The notes below the pieces were generated by a model. That model ran no database searches, was not told the DNA's origin, and was given only the letters and a program-made list of their open reading frames with translations. From the NCBI GenBank assembly GCA_902491215.1, contig CABUGV010000027.1, positions 1-46,395 on the forward strand: a stretch of 46,395 bases of DNA. The letters are read 5' to 3'. The stretch's first letter is position 1; each line of letters opens with the position of its first letter. The translations under genes and the position numbers were made by a program. Below, piece after piece: positions 18,235 through 27,698 of this stretch. The stretch comes from 43-108 sp001915545 (GTDB lineage Bacteria; Bacteroidota; Bacteroidia; Bacteroidales; Bacteroidaceae).

Positions 18235-19209
18235 TTACTCTCCTGTGTGGAAAGCTGTAAGGAACTGAGTACGGTCGAGTACGGAATAATCTTTCACATT
18301 CTTGAGATTGAGTTTTCCGCGCATCTGATCGATTGAATCAAATCCCTTGCTCTTCATCCAGCTTTCGAGTCGGCTGATCATTGAAGATACAACATCTGTA
18401 CCGTCGTGATAGAAAGCACTGCATACTTCTACTGCAGATGCACCGGCAAGTATAGACTTGATGACAGCATCACCGTCGTGCACTCCTCCAGAAACGGCAT
18501 ATCTGACGTTCGGAATAAGCGCAGAGCATATACCTGTCCAACGAAGACGGTCGCTGAGGTCTGAAGCATTGCTGTATACCTGGCCTGCGCAATAATCCAT
18601 CTTTTCGATGTTTATGTCGGTATGGAAATAGCGGTTGAAAAGAACGACATCCTTTGCACCGTGTGCATAAAGCTTCTGCACTGTAGCGGCAGGGTTTGTA
18701 AGATTCTGTCCCATCTTTACGATTACAGGCACAGACACTTCGCGCTTCACTTCTTCAACGATTTCTGCGTGACGCTCTTCGTATTCTCCGAACTTGTAGT
18801 CCTTTGATGCAACGAGAGACATGATGTTGAGCTCTATGGCGTCAGCACCGGCATCTTCAATGATTTTTGCAAAAGAGCTCCACTCTCCAATCTGAGAGCA
18901 GCAGATGCTTGCAATGACCGGTATAGAGCACAATTTCTTGGTGTTTTCCACAAGAGTAATGTAGTTGTTGAGTTCATTGCCTCTTACATACTCTCTAAGC
19001 ATATCGACTCCTTCACCTGTAGAATCGCCATGCATGGCTTTTGTCTTCTCGGAAATCTGCTCCTCGAAGATTGATTTCAGAACAACGGCACTTACTCCTG
19101 CATCCTGAAGTTTCTTGCATCTGTCAGGACTGGAAGTAAATCCGGAACTTGCCGCGATTATAGGGTTTTCCAATTTTATTCCGGCAAAGGTGGTAGTTAT
19201 ATCTGCCAT
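18235..19209 (-). CDS. Dihydroorotate-dehydrogenase-like flavoprotein
   Basis: 324 residues with the FMN-binding TIM-barrel pattern of the PyrD/PreA superfamily: ADITTTFAGIKLENPIIAA at the start, PVIVKMGQNLTN, and AVSGGVHDGDAVIKSILAGA near the phosphate site. The catalytic loop of true family-1 enzymes, ELN.SCPN, reads ELNIMSLVAS here (126-135), so the usual active-site cysteine is missing. A canonical pyrD is therefore expected elsewhere in the genome. The real substrate is unknown; annotation as a pyrimidine enzyme would be misleading. It lies 192 bases behind the TPR gene on the same strand. Confidence 0.8.
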   Translation of the reverse strand: MADITTTFAGIKLENPIIAASSGFTSSPDRCKKLQDAGVSAVVLKSIFEEQISEKTKAMHGDSTGEGVDMLREYVRGNELNNYITLVENTKKLCSIPVIASICCSQIGEWSSFAKIIEDAGADAIELNIMSLVASKDYKFGEYEERHAEIVEEVKREVSVPVIVKMGQNLTNPAATVQKLYAHGAKDVVLFNRYFHTDINIEKMDYCAGQVYSNASDLSDRLRWTGICSALIPNVRYAVSGGVHDGDAVIKSILAGASAVEVCSAFYHDGTDVVSSMISRLESWMKSKGFDSIDQMRGKLNLKNVKDYSVLDRTQFLTAFHTGE

Positions 19210-19401
19210 GATTATTATGATTTAAGTATTAAAAAAATATCTTTTCAAAACAAGCCTTGAAACCTGCAACGAACAAAAAGTATTGCACAGCCGGACTTGC
19301 ACCTTGCAATAATCGGCATTTTTAATGAGATATTCAAGATATACTGCATTTAAAATCGGTATTGCATAATCGGCGCAACAGGCATTCGGTGAAAAAGCAT
19401 A

Positions 19402-20391
19402 TCAAATCCAGATCTTGAACTGATATGGGTTAAGCTGATTGTAGGCTTCGACAAATTTCTCTTCGATATTCGAGAACTTTCCGCTCAGATTCTTCTCTTC
19501 TTCCGGAGCCAGTTCCAACGCCTTCTTTACATCTTCCATAGCACCTTTCTTATCGCCGCTCTCCAAACGTACAGCTCCGCGTGCCCTATACAGAAGCGGT
19601 GAATCAGTATTCTGCTCCATTCCTTCCTCCAAAGTCTGCAGCGCCTTATCCTTATCGTTCAGCTTCAGATAAATATTGCTAAGACCTACATATATCTCTG
19701 GTTCAAAAGGATTTAAAGAAATGGCTTTTTCCAAAAGTTCTGCCGCTTCGGATTCACGACCTGTATGAGCGCATACGCAAGATTTCAGACGAAGAACTTC
19801 CTCCGATTCTTCACCGTTGTGCTGCATCAGCACGTCTGCATCCTTCTCTGCTTCGCCGAACTGCATCATACGGCACAGAACCTGTCCGCGCAAAAGATAT
19901 GCTTCAAAATAATCATCTTTCAGAGAAATGGCCTGAGTAAGCTGAACTACAGCCTCAAGATAGTTTTCCTGCTTATTGGCCTTTTCAGCCAGAAGATAGT
20001 GAGGCATAGCCAGATCTGGAGAGAGCTGAAGAGCCTTGCGGCACTCGCTGTCGGCCATATCGAACTTGCCGGCCTGTATGCATACATCGGCCAAGGAAAT
20101 ATGGTATCCCGGAGTATCTGGTTCAAGATTGCAAAGAGCTTCCAGATTAGATACAGCTCCGTCAAAATCATTTTTTGACAAACATATACGTGCAATTGCC
20201 TGACGAATCTCTGCATCGTCAGCTATTTCCAAAGCCTTTTCAAAACACTTTTCTGCGTAGTCAACCTTACCCATGTTGAGAGCACTCAAACCATCGTACT
20301 TGAATACGTCAAAATTGCGTCGATTTTCATTCTGCTTCTTTTCCTCATCAGACTCTTCCTTGCCTGTAAGCAGTGTTTTCAAAAATCCCAT
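19402..20391 (-). CDS. TPR-repeat protein
   Basis: 329 residues made of about eight tetratricopeptide repeats between residues 30 and 310 (ALNMGKVDYAEKCFEKALEI, AGKFDMADSECRKALQLSPD, LNDKDKALQTLEEGMEQNTD). There is no signal peptide, so it should be cytoplasmic. Such repeats are protein-binding scaffolds. It lies 33 bases after recQ and is probably cotranscribed with recJ and recQ; from memory this order is conserved in Bacteroidales. A link to DNA repair is suggested only by position. Confidence 0.85.
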   Translation of the reverse strand: MGFLKTLLTGKEESDEEKKQNENRRNFDVFKYDGLSALNMGKVDYAEKCFEKALEIADDAEIRQAIARICLSKNDFDGAVSNLEALCNLEPDTPGYHISLADVCIQAGKFDMADSECRKALQLSPDLAMPHYLLAEKANKQENYLEAVVQLTQAISLKDDYFEAYLLRGQVLCRMMQFGEAEKDADVLMQHNGEESEEVLRLKSCVCAHTGRESEAAELLEKAISLNPFEPEIYVGLSNIYLKLNDKDKALQTLEEGMEQNTDSPLLYRARGAVRLESGDKKGAMEDVKKALELAPEEEKNLSGKFSNIEEKFVEAYNQLNPYQFKIWI

Positions 20392-20424
20392 ATATTTCTG
20401 TTTTTAATGTTTATCTTATTAAAT

Positions 20425-22356
20425 CTATTTCGTCGGTCTATTGATTTTCAATCGTCCGAGTTCGGTTTCAATCTCTTCCTCCGCAACCATGTACCGTACA
20501 GCCTCATCGAGTACATCTCTGTTCAGAAGAAGTTCATTGAGCTCGACAACCGGATGGAATTCCCCATCGGAAAGAAGCTCGAGTATTTTCTGTCTCGCTT
20601 CGGCAACGAGATTTTTCTGCATGTTGAAATCCGAACGTCTCTTCGCACTTATGCAGACATCACACTGCCCGCAATCATCGGTATCCTTTTCTCCGAAATA
20701 AGCAAGAAGCATCTTGCTGCGGCAGATGTTTGTTTCGGATACATAATCAATCATACGGCCGATACGTTTGGCATATTCTTTCTTACGGTCATCGTAAACC
20801 ATAGGTGAAAGATATATTCTCTCGGTATCGACACGCGGGCATGTGAACATTATTGTAGGTGTTCTCCTACCGGGAATGTAGCTTACAACACGATTGGAGT
20901 TAAGACGTTTGAGAATTCCGTAAACCAAATCATTCTTAAGTCCCGTCAATCCGGAAAGCAATGTTTCTTCAATATAGACATAGTCGGCAAACACGCCTGT
21001 ATAATGGCGCAAGATAGCCTGCATGACGGCTTCAGCTTCGGAATCGGAATTTTGTATGCGATAGAGTTCTTCCTTGGTTGCAAGAAACTTCAGACGTGAC
21101 TTATAGTCTCTTTCTTCTTCATATCGGATATATCCGGCATTGTCGAGAATCTTAAGCGAACTGTCTGTCTGAACGGCAAATTGCCTGAAAGAACGGCAAA
21201 AATCTTCAAGGGAGAAATCGAAGGTCCGACCGCATCCCTCGCTTATGCCGACCTGAAGATAACAGCACACATTTTCGTATGTATTGCGGATATATTCCGG
21301 ATCCGGATATGTTTCATCTATACGCTTCTTAAGCTGTACACTGTCACGCGGGTTATATAGCATGACGGCATAGGCCTTGTTTCCGTCACGGCCAGCCCTG
21401 CCGGCTTCTTGAAAATAAGCTTCGATGGAATCTGGAACATTATAATGGATTACAACACGGACATCAGGCTTATCTATTCCCATACCGAAGGCGTTGGTTG
21501 CAACCATGACACGGTTGCGTCCTCGCGTCCAACTCTTCTGACGAAGATCTTTTTCGGCATCGGTGAGACCGGCATGGAAACTGTCGGCGCTTATACCATT
21601 GTCATTTATGAAACGTGCAATTTCGCCTGTGAGCTTGCGGCTTCGGGTATATACAATGGCACTGCCTTCTGTGACACTTTTCAGAATATGGAGCAATTCG
21701 CTGGCCTTATCCTCCGTCGAGCGAACAATGTAAGCAATGTTCTTTCGCTCAAAACTCATGGAGAATACGTTCTTCTCCTTAAATTCAAGACGCTCCTGTA
21801 TGTCGTCAACAACCTCTGGAGTTGCAGTGGCTGTGAGTGCCAGAACAGGAACATGATAGCTTATGAGATGACGTAGTTTGGAAATATTGAGATAGGCCGG
21901 ACGGAAATCGTATCCCCACTGCGAGACGCAGTGAGCCTCGTCGACAGTTATCATGCATATATCTTTCATGCGCGATATCTTGGCGACAAACATATCCGAA
22001 AGAAGTCGTTCGGGAGAAATGTAAAGGAAATTATAATGTCCGTATATACAATTGTCGAGAGCTGAAATCATCTCGTCGTGCCCCATACCGGAATAGACTG
22101 CAGTGGCCTTTATGCCTTTCATGCGCAGCTGCGAAACCTGGTCCTTCATGAGTGCGACAAGAGGCGTAATGACAATACAGAGTCCCTGCATGACCATTGT
22201 AGGGACCTGAAATGTCACAGACTTGCCACCACCGGTAGGCATCAGTCCCAAAGTATCCTTTCCGCTGCCGATGCTTTCTATAATCTGCTCCTGGATACCC
22301 CTGAAACTGTCATACCCCCAGTACTGTTTCAATATTTCAAGATATCTGCTCTCCAT
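20425..22356 (-). CDS. recQ: RecQ-type ATP-dependent DNA helicase
   Basis: 643 residues. Superfamily-2 motifs are in order: Walker A LMPTGGGKS (38-46), DEAH (139-142) with the RecQ-specific aromatic loop CVSQWGYDFRP, and the C-terminal helicase motif GRAGRDG near 318. A zinc-binding segment (ICRSKMLLAYFG, CGQCDVC) lies near 550-575. A short winged-helix end follows, without a clear HRDC domain. It unwinds DNA 3' to 5' and prepares ends for recombination with RecJ. It starts 6 bases after recJ, an obvious operon. Bacteroidales usually carry a second, longer RecQ elsewhere. Confidence 0.93.
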   Translation of the reverse strand: MESRYLEILKQYWGYDSFRGIQEQIIESIGSGKDTLGLMPTGGGKSVTFQVPTMVMQGLCIVITPLVALMKDQVSQLRMKGIKATAVYSGMGHDEMISALDNCIYGHYNFLYISPERLLSDMFVAKISRMKDICMITVDEAHCVSQWGYDFRPAYLNISKLRHLISYHVPVLALTATATPEVVDDIQERLEFKEKNVFSMSFERKNIAYIVRSTEDKASELLHILKSVTEGSAIVYTRSRKLTGEIARFINDNGISADSFHAGLTDAEKDLRQKSWTRGRNRVMVATNAFGMGIDKPDVRVVIHYNVPDSIEAYFQEAGRAGRDGNKAYAVMLYNPRDSVQLKKRIDETYPDPEYIRNTYENVCCYLQVGISEGCGRTFDFSLEDFCRSFRQFAVQTDSSLKILDNAGYIRYEEERDYKSRLKFLATKEELYRIQNSDSEAEAVMQAILRHYTGVFADYVYIEETLLSGLTGLKNDLVYGILKRLNSNRVVSYIPGRRTPTIMFTCPRVDTERIYLSPMVYDDRKKEYAKRIGRMIDYVSETNICRSKMLLAYFGEKDTDDCGQCDVCISAKRRSDFNMQKNLVAEARQKILELLSDGEFHPVVELNELLLNRDVLDEAVRYMVAEEEIETELGRLKINRPTK

Positions 22357-22362
22357 TACGTA

Positions 22363-24081
22363 TCATTCAGAAGGTTTGATGTCCTCTATCTGAAGCTGTA
22401 TATCACCACGTTTATGAGAATTCTCTTCTATAGTATAAACAATATCAAACGAGCGCTTGGTCTTTATGTATCTGGCCTGAGCACTTTGGCCGAAAGCAAT
22501 ACCGTTCATGACGTTGTTCGATTTGTTGTCGACAAGCTCAAGCTTTATATGCTCCTGATCGCGTCCGACGACTTTGCTGGTACCGTAATCATAAACCTGA
22601 TGAGTACAGAAGATAGGCTTCTTGTTGTCAGGGCCGAAAGGACTCATGCGCTTAAGATCGTTGTAGAATCGTGATGTGATGTCCTTGAAATTTATGACAG
22701 CGTCTATCTCAATTATCGCATCCGTCTGCTCGGGTTCTATATTCGAACTTACGTATTCTTCGAAACGCTTCTTGAAAAGCTCCACGTTCTCGACCTTCAT
22801 AGACAATCCTGCGGCATAGGTATGACCGCCGAAATTCTCAAGCAGGTCACGGCACTGCTCTATCGCCCTATAGACATCAAATCCGCTAACGCTTCGCGCA
22901 GAACCCGTCACCATATCACCGCTTCGGGTAAGCACAACTGCCGGACGGAAATATATTTCAGTAAGTCTTGAAGCGACAATTCCGATAACGCCTTTGTGCC
23001 AATCCTCATTGTAAAGAACTATAGAGTGGTTGGTGTCCAGCTTATCCATCTTCTCAACAATGCCGTTGGCTTCCTCTGTCATCTTCTTGTCAAGTTCCTT
23101 ACGCTCTTCGTTATACTTGTTGATAAGCGAAGCCATTCTCTTTGCACGGGCATAGTCGTGCTCAACAAGAAGAGCAACAGACTCCTTGCCGTTCTGCATG
23201 CGTCCAGAAGCATTGATGCGGGGGCCAATCTTGAAGATGATATCGCTCATGGTGATATCCTTTCCCTGAAGTCCGCAGATTTCGATTACAGATTTAAGTC
23301 CCACACTAGGGTTGGAATTAAGTTGCCTCAATCCGTAATATGCAAGAATACGGTTCTCTCCCATCACTGGCACGATGTCGGATGCAATGCTCACGGCTAC
23401 AAGATCGAGCAAAGGAACAAGCATACTGAAACTTATGCCGTTATTTTTGGCAAAAGCCTGCATGAATTTGAATCCGACTCCACATCCGGAAAGATGCTTG
23501 TAAGGATACGTGGCATCGGGGCGCTTTGCATTCAATATGGCAGCGGCCACGGGCATAACCTCATCAGGTACATGATGGTCGCAGATGATGAAATCAATGC
23601 CTTTTTCCTTTGCATAGGCAATTTCCTCGACAGCCTTTATTCCGCAGTCGAGCACAATCACAAGCTTCACGCCGGCCTCGTAAGCAAAATCTATGCCTTG
23701 ACGAGAAACTCCATAACCTTCTTCATATCGGTCAGGAATATAATAATCAATGTTGGAATAGAACTGCCTCAAGAATCTGTAAACCAGAGCCACGGCAGTG
23801 CAACCATCTACATCGTAATCGCCATACACAAGAATGCGTTCCTTGCGTCCCATAGCCTCGTTCAAACGATCGACAGCCTTCTGCATGTCCTTCATCTTGA
23901 ACGGATCTATGAGTTCATTCAATTGAGGTCTGAAAAAATGCCTTGCTTCTTCGGGCGTAGTAATACCGCGCTCGATAAGCATCCGGCAAATGACGGGATT
24001 TACATTTATAGCTCCCGCCAATCTCTCAGCCGCCATTTCCTGTTCCGGTGTAGGAGAAATATAAATCCATTTGTTGTTCAT
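22363..24081 (-). CDS. recJ: RecJ single-stranded-DNA 5'-3' exonuclease
   Basis: 572 residues, the normal size. DHH-family metal motifs are present: VYGDYDVDG (85-93), LDCG near 144-147, CDHH (167-170) and ISGRMQNGKES-like GPRINASGRM near 287. The DHHA1 motif GGHTYAAGLS is near 415. An oligonucleotide-binding C-terminal domain ends QLQIEDIKPSE. It degrades single strands in RecF-pathway recombination and mismatch repair, together with the adjacent RecQ. It is the first gene of a minus-strand operon; a -7-like TAATTTTG lies at 24315-24322, which would give a 226-base leader. Confidence 0.95.
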   Translation of the reverse strand: MNNKWIYISPTPEQEMAAERLAGAINVNPVICRMLIERGITTPEEARHFFRPQLNELIDPFKMKDMQKAVDRLNEAMGRKERILVYGDYDVDGCTAVALVYRFLRQFYSNIDYYIPDRYEEGYGVSRQGIDFAYEAGVKLVIVLDCGIKAVEEIAYAKEKGIDFIICDHHVPDEVMPVAAAILNAKRPDATYPYKHLSGCGVGFKFMQAFAKNNGISFSMLVPLLDLVAVSIASDIVPVMGENRILAYYGLRQLNSNPSVGLKSVIEICGLQGKDITMSDIIFKIGPRINASGRMQNGKESVALLVEHDYARAKRMASLINKYNEERKELDKKMTEEANGIVEKMDKLDTNHSIVLYNEDWHKGVIGIVASRLTEIYFRPAVVLTRSGDMVTGSARSVSGFDVYRAIEQCRDLLENFGGHTYAAGLSMKVENVELFKKRFEEYVSSNIEPEQTDAIIEIDAVINFKDITSRFYNDLKRMSPFGPDNKKPIFCTHQVYDYGTSKVVGRDQEHIKLELVDNKSNNVMNGIAFGQSAQARYIKTKRSFDIVYTIEENSHKRGDIQLQIEDIKPSE

Positions 24082-24504
24082 TTTATGTTGTTATTTTTAT
24101 TTCTTTCGATGTATGGGATGAAAAGCCCTACGGAGACTATCGTATACTGAATCGTACGTACAACTCATGTATATTTCCGCAAATGACGTTGGCTGAGCGA
24201 CTCTTTACGCCCCATTCTGCCCGCTCCATCCCGAATGCGCTTTTAAAGGCGCATATTAGATTGTAAAGTTATATAAAATGTAATTATTACTTATTTCATT
24301 CGATGTTAATTTTGCAAAATTAAACAAGCACGACACACAAGCCATAAATCAAATTGGACAATCAATAATCAATATCTGCTAATCCTTAAACGAATATATG
24401 AGAACGAATTACTTCAGAAATAACTTATATGGCATCAGGCAAACGACTAGGAAAGAAATTCAACGGAAATAAAAAAGTTTTTCATCTGTAGTAAGTTTTT
24501 CCTT

Positions 24505-24573
24505 GTTCTGTTCTAACAACGTATCGTTATGTTTGCCAACACAGATTTAAGACATTGTTAGTACGGACAGAAC
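24505..24573. repeat. Long imperfect inverted repeat
   Basis: gttctg (24505-24510) and ttctaacaa (24511-24519) pair with ttgtta (24555-24560) and cagaac (24568-24573). The loop is about 35 bases and the right arm has a bulge. It is outside any gene. Confidence 0.4.
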
Positions 24574-24684
24574 TGTTTGTTATGACATATTTCATTTATT
24601 CTGCTTCTCTGAAATTCAGAACATTACTTACAACTGAAAGAATCAAAAAAGGCATGCAGACGGTTAATAGACATAGAATACAAC

Positions 24685-24718
24685 AAAAAAGGCTGTACCG
24701 TGAATGACGATACAGCCT
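24685..24718 (-). terminator. Terminator of the C1 peptidase gene
   Basis: Stem aggctgta (24690-24697) with tacagcct (24711-24718). On the minus strand it is followed by six T, 24 bases past the stop. Confidence 0.8.
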
Positions 24719-24741
24719 ATATGAAAAATGAAGCTTATTTA

Positions 24742-25944
24742 TTAAAGCTTTATTCCAAGCTTCTTTGCAATGTCCTTAGGAAGAGCGTGCTTGTTGACCA
24801 AGATGTTCATAGTCTTGTATGCAACGAAAGCCTTTGAAGCATACCAAACGCCGTTATACTTTCCTGCAGTTCCCCAAGAGTTCTTAACCATGAAATACTC
24901 TTTTCCAGTCTGGTCCTTTGCGATACCGTAAATAACCATACCGTGGTCGTCAGTAGTTTCCCAGTTATCGTATGCTGTCTGACGCATCTCCTGAGTAACG
25001 TTTATTTCAGGAAGAGGACGAGAAGTAAGTTCCTTACGTCTGTCAACAGCTGTAAGTCCTGTCCATCTAGCCATGTCTGAACCTGTGAGCTCAGCACCTT
25101 TGTCTGCATCTGGACATACAGCTATACCGTCACGTGTAAAGCCGATTTCACTTACGTCTGCTCCCCATGCAAAAGTATATCCGTTGCGGATAGCATTATC
25201 CATCACTTCCATGAACTCGTCAAGCGGAAGGTTGTAGCTCTGTCCCCAACGCCAGTTGTCCTGAACTTCTATTGCAAACTGGCTGTAGAATGGATGATGA
25301 GTGAATGAAGTAAGTGAAACATAATCATCCATGTCAAGTCCGAGGCTCTTCATGTATGACTCTGGAGTATATTCCTTGCCCTTGTATGTGAACTTAGCAG
25401 GAACTTCTCCAAGATATGTATCCAGAATTGCGTTGAATCCCTTGAACCAAGCTGGAGAGAGTCTCTTCAGGTTGCCTTTTGCAATTGCATTAACGTAAGC
25501 AGAGCTTACTGGATCCAATTCGTTGAAGTTAGCAAGAGTGTCTCCGTAAAGCGTTCCTGGTTTCGGCATAGCCTCTTCTGGCATCATACCGTAGTTTCTC
25601 ATGCAGTAAACAGCATCATAGAAGCTTCCGCCCTGGCTGTATGAGATATCACCGTGGAGACGTACGGCAGCCTTTCCACGATCTTCGTAAGTCTTGTGAA
25701 CAAGATACATTTCGCACAAGTCATATTCGCCTTTGCCCATGCGCAGGAGTTCTGCTTCAAAGAAACCGAGGCTTGAATAAGCCCAGCATGTTCCAGACTG
25801 ATTCTGGTTCTTTATTGAAGTAATAGGATTCTCCTTTACTGTTGTGAAAACAAAACCTTCATTGTTGGCCTCATTCTTTGCTTCCTGAGCAAACGCAGAC
25901 AACCCCAAAGCGAAAGTTGCCATCGATAATAAAAATCTTCTCAT
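24742..25944 (-). CDS. Secreted C1-family cysteine peptidase (PepC/bleomycin-hydrolase type)
   Basis: 400 residues, with a signal peptide ending SAFAQ, unlike the cytoplasmic PepC of other bacteria. The papain-fold active site is complete: NQNQSGTCWAYSS at 47-59 with nucleophile C53, histidine in TDDHGMVIYGI near 333, and asparagine in VKNSWGT near 353. Family members are aminopeptidases. It lies 50 bases after the Xaa-Pro aminopeptidase gene with no terminator between, so the two probably form a peptide-degrading operon, one enzyme exported and the other cytoplasmic. Confidence 0.9.
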   Translation of the reverse strand: MRRFLLSMATFALGLSAFAQEAKNEANNEGFVFTTVKENPITSIKNQNQSGTCWAYSSLGFFEAELLRMGKGEYDLCEMYLVHKTYEDRGKAAVRLHGDISYSQGGSFYDAVYCMRNYGMMPEEAMPKPGTLYGDTLANFNELDPVSSAYVNAIAKGNLKRLSPAWFKGFNAILDTYLGEVPAKFTYKGKEYTPESYMKSLGLDMDDYVSLTSFTHHPFYSQFAIEVQDNWRWGQSYNLPLDEFMEVMDNAIRNGYTFAWGADVSEIGFTRDGIAVCPDADKGAELTGSDMARWTGLTAVDRRKELTSRPLPEINVTQEMRQTAYDNWETTDDHGMVIYGIAKDQTGKEYFMVKNSWGTAGKYNGVWYASKAFVAYKTMNILVNKHALPKDIAKKLGIKL

Positions 25945-25994
25945 GTTCTTTTATTGTTTATTTTCAGAGTTATAAAAATCCACTTATCTACTTA

Positions 25995-27386
25995 TTATTC
26001 GGCTATGAAATTTTCCAATTCGTCTGCGCGGTAAGGTATAACCTTCTCGCCCAACATGCGACAGGAATCATCGGTAATCAGAATATCATCCTCGATACGT
26101 ATTCCGCCGAAATCCTTATATTTCTCAACTTCATCATAATTGATGAAATCAACGAATTTCTTCTCGCTTCGCCACAGGTCTATCAATGCCGGTATGAAAT
26201 AGATACCCGGCTCATCAGTCATTACGAATCCCTTCTGAAGTCTGCGTCCGCACCTCAAGCAGTTCAATCCGAACTGAGATGAAGGCTTCACTTCGTCATC
26301 GAATCCTACATAGTTCTGTCCCAAACCTTCCATGTCGTGAACATCAAGTCCGAGCATGTGACCAAGACCATGAGGCATGAACATTGCATGTGCACCGGCT
26401 GCAACTGCTTCGTTCACATCGCCCTTCATAAGTCCCAGTTCCTTAAGTCTGGAAGCCATAAGACGGCAAACATCAAGATGCATGTCTAGCCAGCGGAGCC
26501 CCGGACGTGCCTTCTCAATAACCAAGTCATGGCAATCAGCAACAATGTTGTAGATATCACGCTGACGCTGTGTGAAACGTCCGCTTATAGGAGTCGTACG
26601 CGTATTGTCGGAACAATAATTGTCATTTGTTTCAGCACCTGCATCGCAAAGCATCAAACGTCCAGCTTCCAAAGGGCAGTCAGACGGATAACCGTGCATA
26701 ATTTCACCATGCATGGAAAGTATCGTCTGGAATGAAACCTTGCATCCGCGACCGCAAGCTATGCCTTCAAGCACACCAGCCAGATACTGCTCAGTGACTC
26801 CGGGACGACATCCCTTCATCGCAGCAGTGTGCATATCATATCCAATAGCACATGCACGCTCAATCTCGGCAACTTCCTCATCGCTTTTTACAGCTCGGAG
26901 GTCAACAACGGCCTTGATAAGTTCAACAGAAGCATTCTCACGTGTTGCCAAAGGATGCATGCTCAACAGGTCACTTATCTGAATCATTGTATCGTGGCGA
27001 CAAGGAGGCAGATAATGCACTTTTCTACCGCTTCGGCATGCGTCAGAAACAAGATCCTTAAGTTTAGCCATAGGTGCAGAGCCATCAACGCCGACCGATG
27101 CAGCCAGTTCACTTACTGAATCAATGCTTCCATACCATATTATATCATCGATATCAATGTCATCACCAAAGATATATTCCTTGTCGTTGTCTATGTCTAT
27201 AACACCGACAAGTCCTTCGCGCTGCAATCCGAAGAAATACAAGAAACAACTGTCCTGACGATATTTGTAAGCATTAGCAGGATAGTTTGACGGAGCATCA
27301 TTGTTTCCGAATATAACAACTATGCCGTTTCCAACCTTGTTTTTCAGATTTTTGCGGCGTTCTACATAAGTTTCTTTTGCAAACAT
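25995..27386 (-). CDS. pepP: Xaa-Pro aminopeptidase (aminopeptidase P, M24B)
   Basis: 463 residues, no signal peptide. The N-terminal domain contains NGIVVIFGNNDAPSNYPANA and DSCFLYFFGL. The pita-bread catalytic domain has the dinuclear metal ligands: LCDAGAE and YCSDNTRT (aspartates), GLGHMLGLDVHD (histidine), TDEPGIYFIP (glutamate) and GGIRIEDD (glutamate). It removes N-terminal residues before proline. It is the first gene of a unit with the C1 peptidase. TAAATTTG at 27415-27422 on its strand would place the start about 22 bases upstream of the ATG. Confidence 0.93.
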   Translation of the reverse strand: MFAKETYVERRKNLKNKVGNGIVVIFGNNDAPSNYPANAYKYRQDSCFLYFFGLQREGLVGVIDIDNDKEYIFGDDIDIDDIIWYGSIDSVSELAASVGVDGSAPMAKLKDLVSDACRSGRKVHYLPPCRHDTMIQISDLLSMHPLATRENASVELIKAVVDLRAVKSDEEVAEIERACAIGYDMHTAAMKGCRPGVTEQYLAGVLEGIACGRGCKVSFQTILSMHGEIMHGYPSDCPLEAGRLMLCDAGAETNDNYCSDNTRTTPISGRFTQRQRDIYNIVADCHDLVIEKARPGLRWLDMHLDVCRLMASRLKELGLMKGDVNEAVAAGAHAMFMPHGLGHMLGLDVHDMEGLGQNYVGFDDEVKPSSQFGLNCLRCGRRLQKGFVMTDEPGIYFIPALIDLWRSEKKFVDFINYDEVEKYKDFGGIRIEDDILITDDSCRMLGEKVIPYRADELENFIAE

Positions 27387-27414
27387 ATAGCAATCACTTT
27401 TGTTCTTGAACGCA

Positions 27415-27422
27415 CAAATTTA
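27415..27422 (-). promoter_or_regulatory. Candidate -7 element for the aminopeptidase operon
   Basis: TAAATTTG on the minus strand; a second match, TACTTTTG, lies at 27445-27452. Neither has a TTG at exactly 19-20 bases. Apart from these and the nifJ terminator, the gap 27387-27698 shows nothing. Confidence 0.45.
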
Positions 27423-27624
27423 ATCATTAAATACGAAAACTTGACAAAAGTATGACATTTTAGCTGCAATTTATAAGAAAATACTAATAATCGGATACTA
27501 AATACATACACATTGATACACGAAGAATACATTATCGACAAAATCTGACACGCGCATACCTATAAACAACATGAATTACAAAACAAACTTACAACCGCAC
27601 AATAAACGAACACATATATATACA

Positions 27625-27656
27625 AAACAGGAGCAGCCCCCTTGAGGACTGCTCCC
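27625..27656 (-). terminator. Terminator of the pyruvate:ferredoxin oxidoreductase gene
   Basis: ggagcag (27630-27636) pairs with ctgctcc (27649-27655), partly extended inwards. On the minus strand it is followed by tgttttgt, about 45 bases past the stop. Confidence 0.7.
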
Positions 27657-27698
27657 GAAAATTTATCTATCAAGCAAGTACAAACTTGCCTTCAGTCA

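Larger units (their letters stand above)
24082..24741. other. 660-base intergenic region
   Basis: No convincing gene on either strand. It contains the recJ upstream region with a possible -7 element (TAATTTTG, 24315-24322, minus), a long imperfect inverted repeat at 24505-24573, and the terminator of the C1 peptidase gene at 24685-24718. The repeat could be a structured RNA, but no matching promoter was found. Confidence 0.5.

Noticed and set aside
22996..24150. 384-codon open frame opposite recJ
   Set aside because: Antisense shadow of an unmistakable recJ; no domain or promoter.
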